The notes below the pieces were generated by a model. The model had not been told where the DNA came from. It was given only the letters and a program-made list of their open reading frames with translations, and did not search any database. A stretch of DNA of 6,165 bases, from assembly GCA_947259605.1 (NCBI GenBank), contig CAMYMX010000236.1, forward strand, positions 1 to 6,165, given 5' to 3'. Shown one piece after another: positions 5,327-6,165 of this stretch (within the stretch, counting starts at the first letter, position 1; each line of letters opens with the position of its first letter). Both the position numbers and the translations under genes were made by a program. This stretch comes from an uncultured Polyangiaceae bacterium. GTDB lineage: Bacteria; Myxococcota_A; Polyangia; Polyangiales; Houyiibacteriaceae.

Positions 5327-6165
5327 CTAGACGATCGCCAGCCAGTTCTCGTCCGGCACCTTCACCCCGCGCACCGCGTCGAAGTAGGCGCTCTGCACCA
5401 TTTCAGTGATGGGCCCGCGGGAGCCGATGCCGATGCTGCGGTCGTCGAGCTCGCGCACCGGGGTGACCTCCGCCGCGGTGCCGACCATGAACACCTCGTC
5501 GGCGATGTAGAGCTCGTCGCGCGAGATCAATCGCTCGTGAATGGTGAGCCCCAGGTCCTGCATGACGCGCATGACCGAGTTGCGGGTGATGCCGCCGAGG
5601 ATCGAGACACCCATCGGAGGCGTGGCGATCTCGCCGTCGCGGACCACGAAGATGTTTTCGCCGGAGGCTTCAGACACATAGCCCTGTGTGTCGAGCATGA
5701 TCGCTTCGTCGTAGCCGATGGCCTGGACCTCGCGCTTGGCGAGGATCGAGTTGACGTAGTGGCCGTTGATCTTGCCCTTTGACATCAGGGTGTTGACTCC
5801 GGCGCGTTGAAAGGAGCTCACCTTTGCTCGAATACCCCTGCGAAGGCCTTCTTCTCCGAGGTATGCGCCCCAGCGCCAGGCGATGATCGACACTCGGGTG
5901 GGGTTGGACTTTGCGCCCAGCCCCATCTCACCGTCGCCCATGAAGGCAATCGGCCGCAGATAGCATTCGTCGAGCCCATTGGCCCGGACCGTCTCGAGGC
6001 AGGCCTCGACCAGCTCCTGTTGGCTGTACGGCATCGGCAGCATGCAGATGTGAGCGGAGTCGAACAGGCGGCGAATGTGTTCTTCCAGACGAAAGATCGC
6101 GCTGCGCCCGTCGCCGAGCTTGTAACAGCGAATGCCCTCGAAGACGCCCAGCCCGTAATGCAGCG
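5327..6165 (-). CDS. ilvE: Branched-chain amino acid aminotransferase IlvE, 5'-truncated by the window edge
   Basis: This PLP-dependent fold-type IV enzyme interconverts leucine, isoleucine and valine with their 2-oxo acids, using glutamate/2-oxoglutarate; it is cytosolic. About 278 residues are visible, from base 6163 down to the TAG at 5329-5327. The frame stays open at the right edge, so roughly 29 N-terminal residues and the start are missing, judged against E. coli IlvE. The visible protein opens with LHYGLGVFEGIRCYK, the family's N-terminal signature. The catalytic lysine is the second K of SKGKINGHY (visible residue 131, bases 5773-5771), aligning with E. coli K160. SEASGENIF (from 164) and GTAAEVTPVREL (from 228) supply cofactor-binding residues. 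An internal ATG at 6043 is not the start, since it would discard the signature. Related D-amino-acid transaminases and aminodeoxychorismate lyases lack this combination. It is convergent with the zinc-ribbon gene, with no partner gene visible. Confidence 0.96.
   Translation of the reverse strand, partial: LHYGLGVFEGIRCYKLGDGRSAIFRLEEHIRRLFDSAHICMLPMPYSQQELVEACLETVRANGLDECYLRPIAFMGDGEMGLGAKSNPTRVSIIAWRWGAYLGEEGLRRGIRAKVSSFQRAGVNTLMSKGKINGHYVNSILAKREVQAIGYDEAIMLDTQGYVSEASGENIFVVRDGEIATPPMGVSILGGITRNSVMRVMQDLGLTIHERLISRDELYIADEVFMVGTAAEVTPVRELDDRSIGIGSRGPITEMVQSAYFDAVRGVKVPDENWLAIV

Noticed and set aside
4734..5330. Open frames on both strands across repeat copies B and C and the following structured region
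   Set aside because: Different repeat copies are read in different frames, the products are low complexity, and the changes between copies preserve base pairing rather than codons.

Overview
The window looks like a piece of a GC-rich bacterial chromosome carrying core genes, not an accessory island. The dnaG-rpoD pair, the RpoD sequence (regions 1.1, 1.2, 2, 3 and 4 with a long charged insert) and the variant EGNFD TOPRIM motif in the primase suggest a member of the former Deltaproteobacteria, perhaps Myxococcota. That placement is inferred from sequence style and has not been tested by phylogeny.

Layout, left to right. (1) The 3' part of dnaG (primase), cut off by the left edge inside its zinc finger. 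(2) rpoD (housekeeping sigma factor), overlapping or abutting dnaG, so the two are almost certainly co-transcribed. (3) A gene-free stretch of 318 bp holding a structured, GC-rich repeat (copy A). (4) A tRNA gene with anticodon CAT, probably tRNA-Ile2 rather than tRNA-Met, followed at once by a strong hairpin. (5) A coiled-coil plus C4 zinc-ribbon protein with a TTG start and a very good ribosome binding site. (6) A convergent intergenic region of 533 bp holding two further tandem copies of the repeat (B and C, period 158 bp) and a separate set of nested inverted repeats that ends in six T's. (7) The 3' part of ilvE (branched-chain aminotransferase) on the minus strand, cut off by the right edge.

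Functionally, the left half is a macromolecular-synthesis cluster: primase for replication, sigma factor for transcription and a tRNA for translation. The zinc-ribbon protein belongs to a family with members that bind a sigma factor in other bacteria, but no such role can be read from this sequence. ilvE is a separate metabolic unit transcribed toward the cluster.

The most interesting non-coding signal is the repeat family at about 3627-3771, 4793-4940 and 4949-5098. Each copy has a G-rich arm, a C-rich tract (a four-run G-quadruplex motif on the minus strand) and a body that can fold into an outer stem enclosing two small hairpins. Between copies A and B, base pairs in two stems change on both sides so that pairing is kept. 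I found no defence system, CRISPR array, insertion sequence or phage gene.
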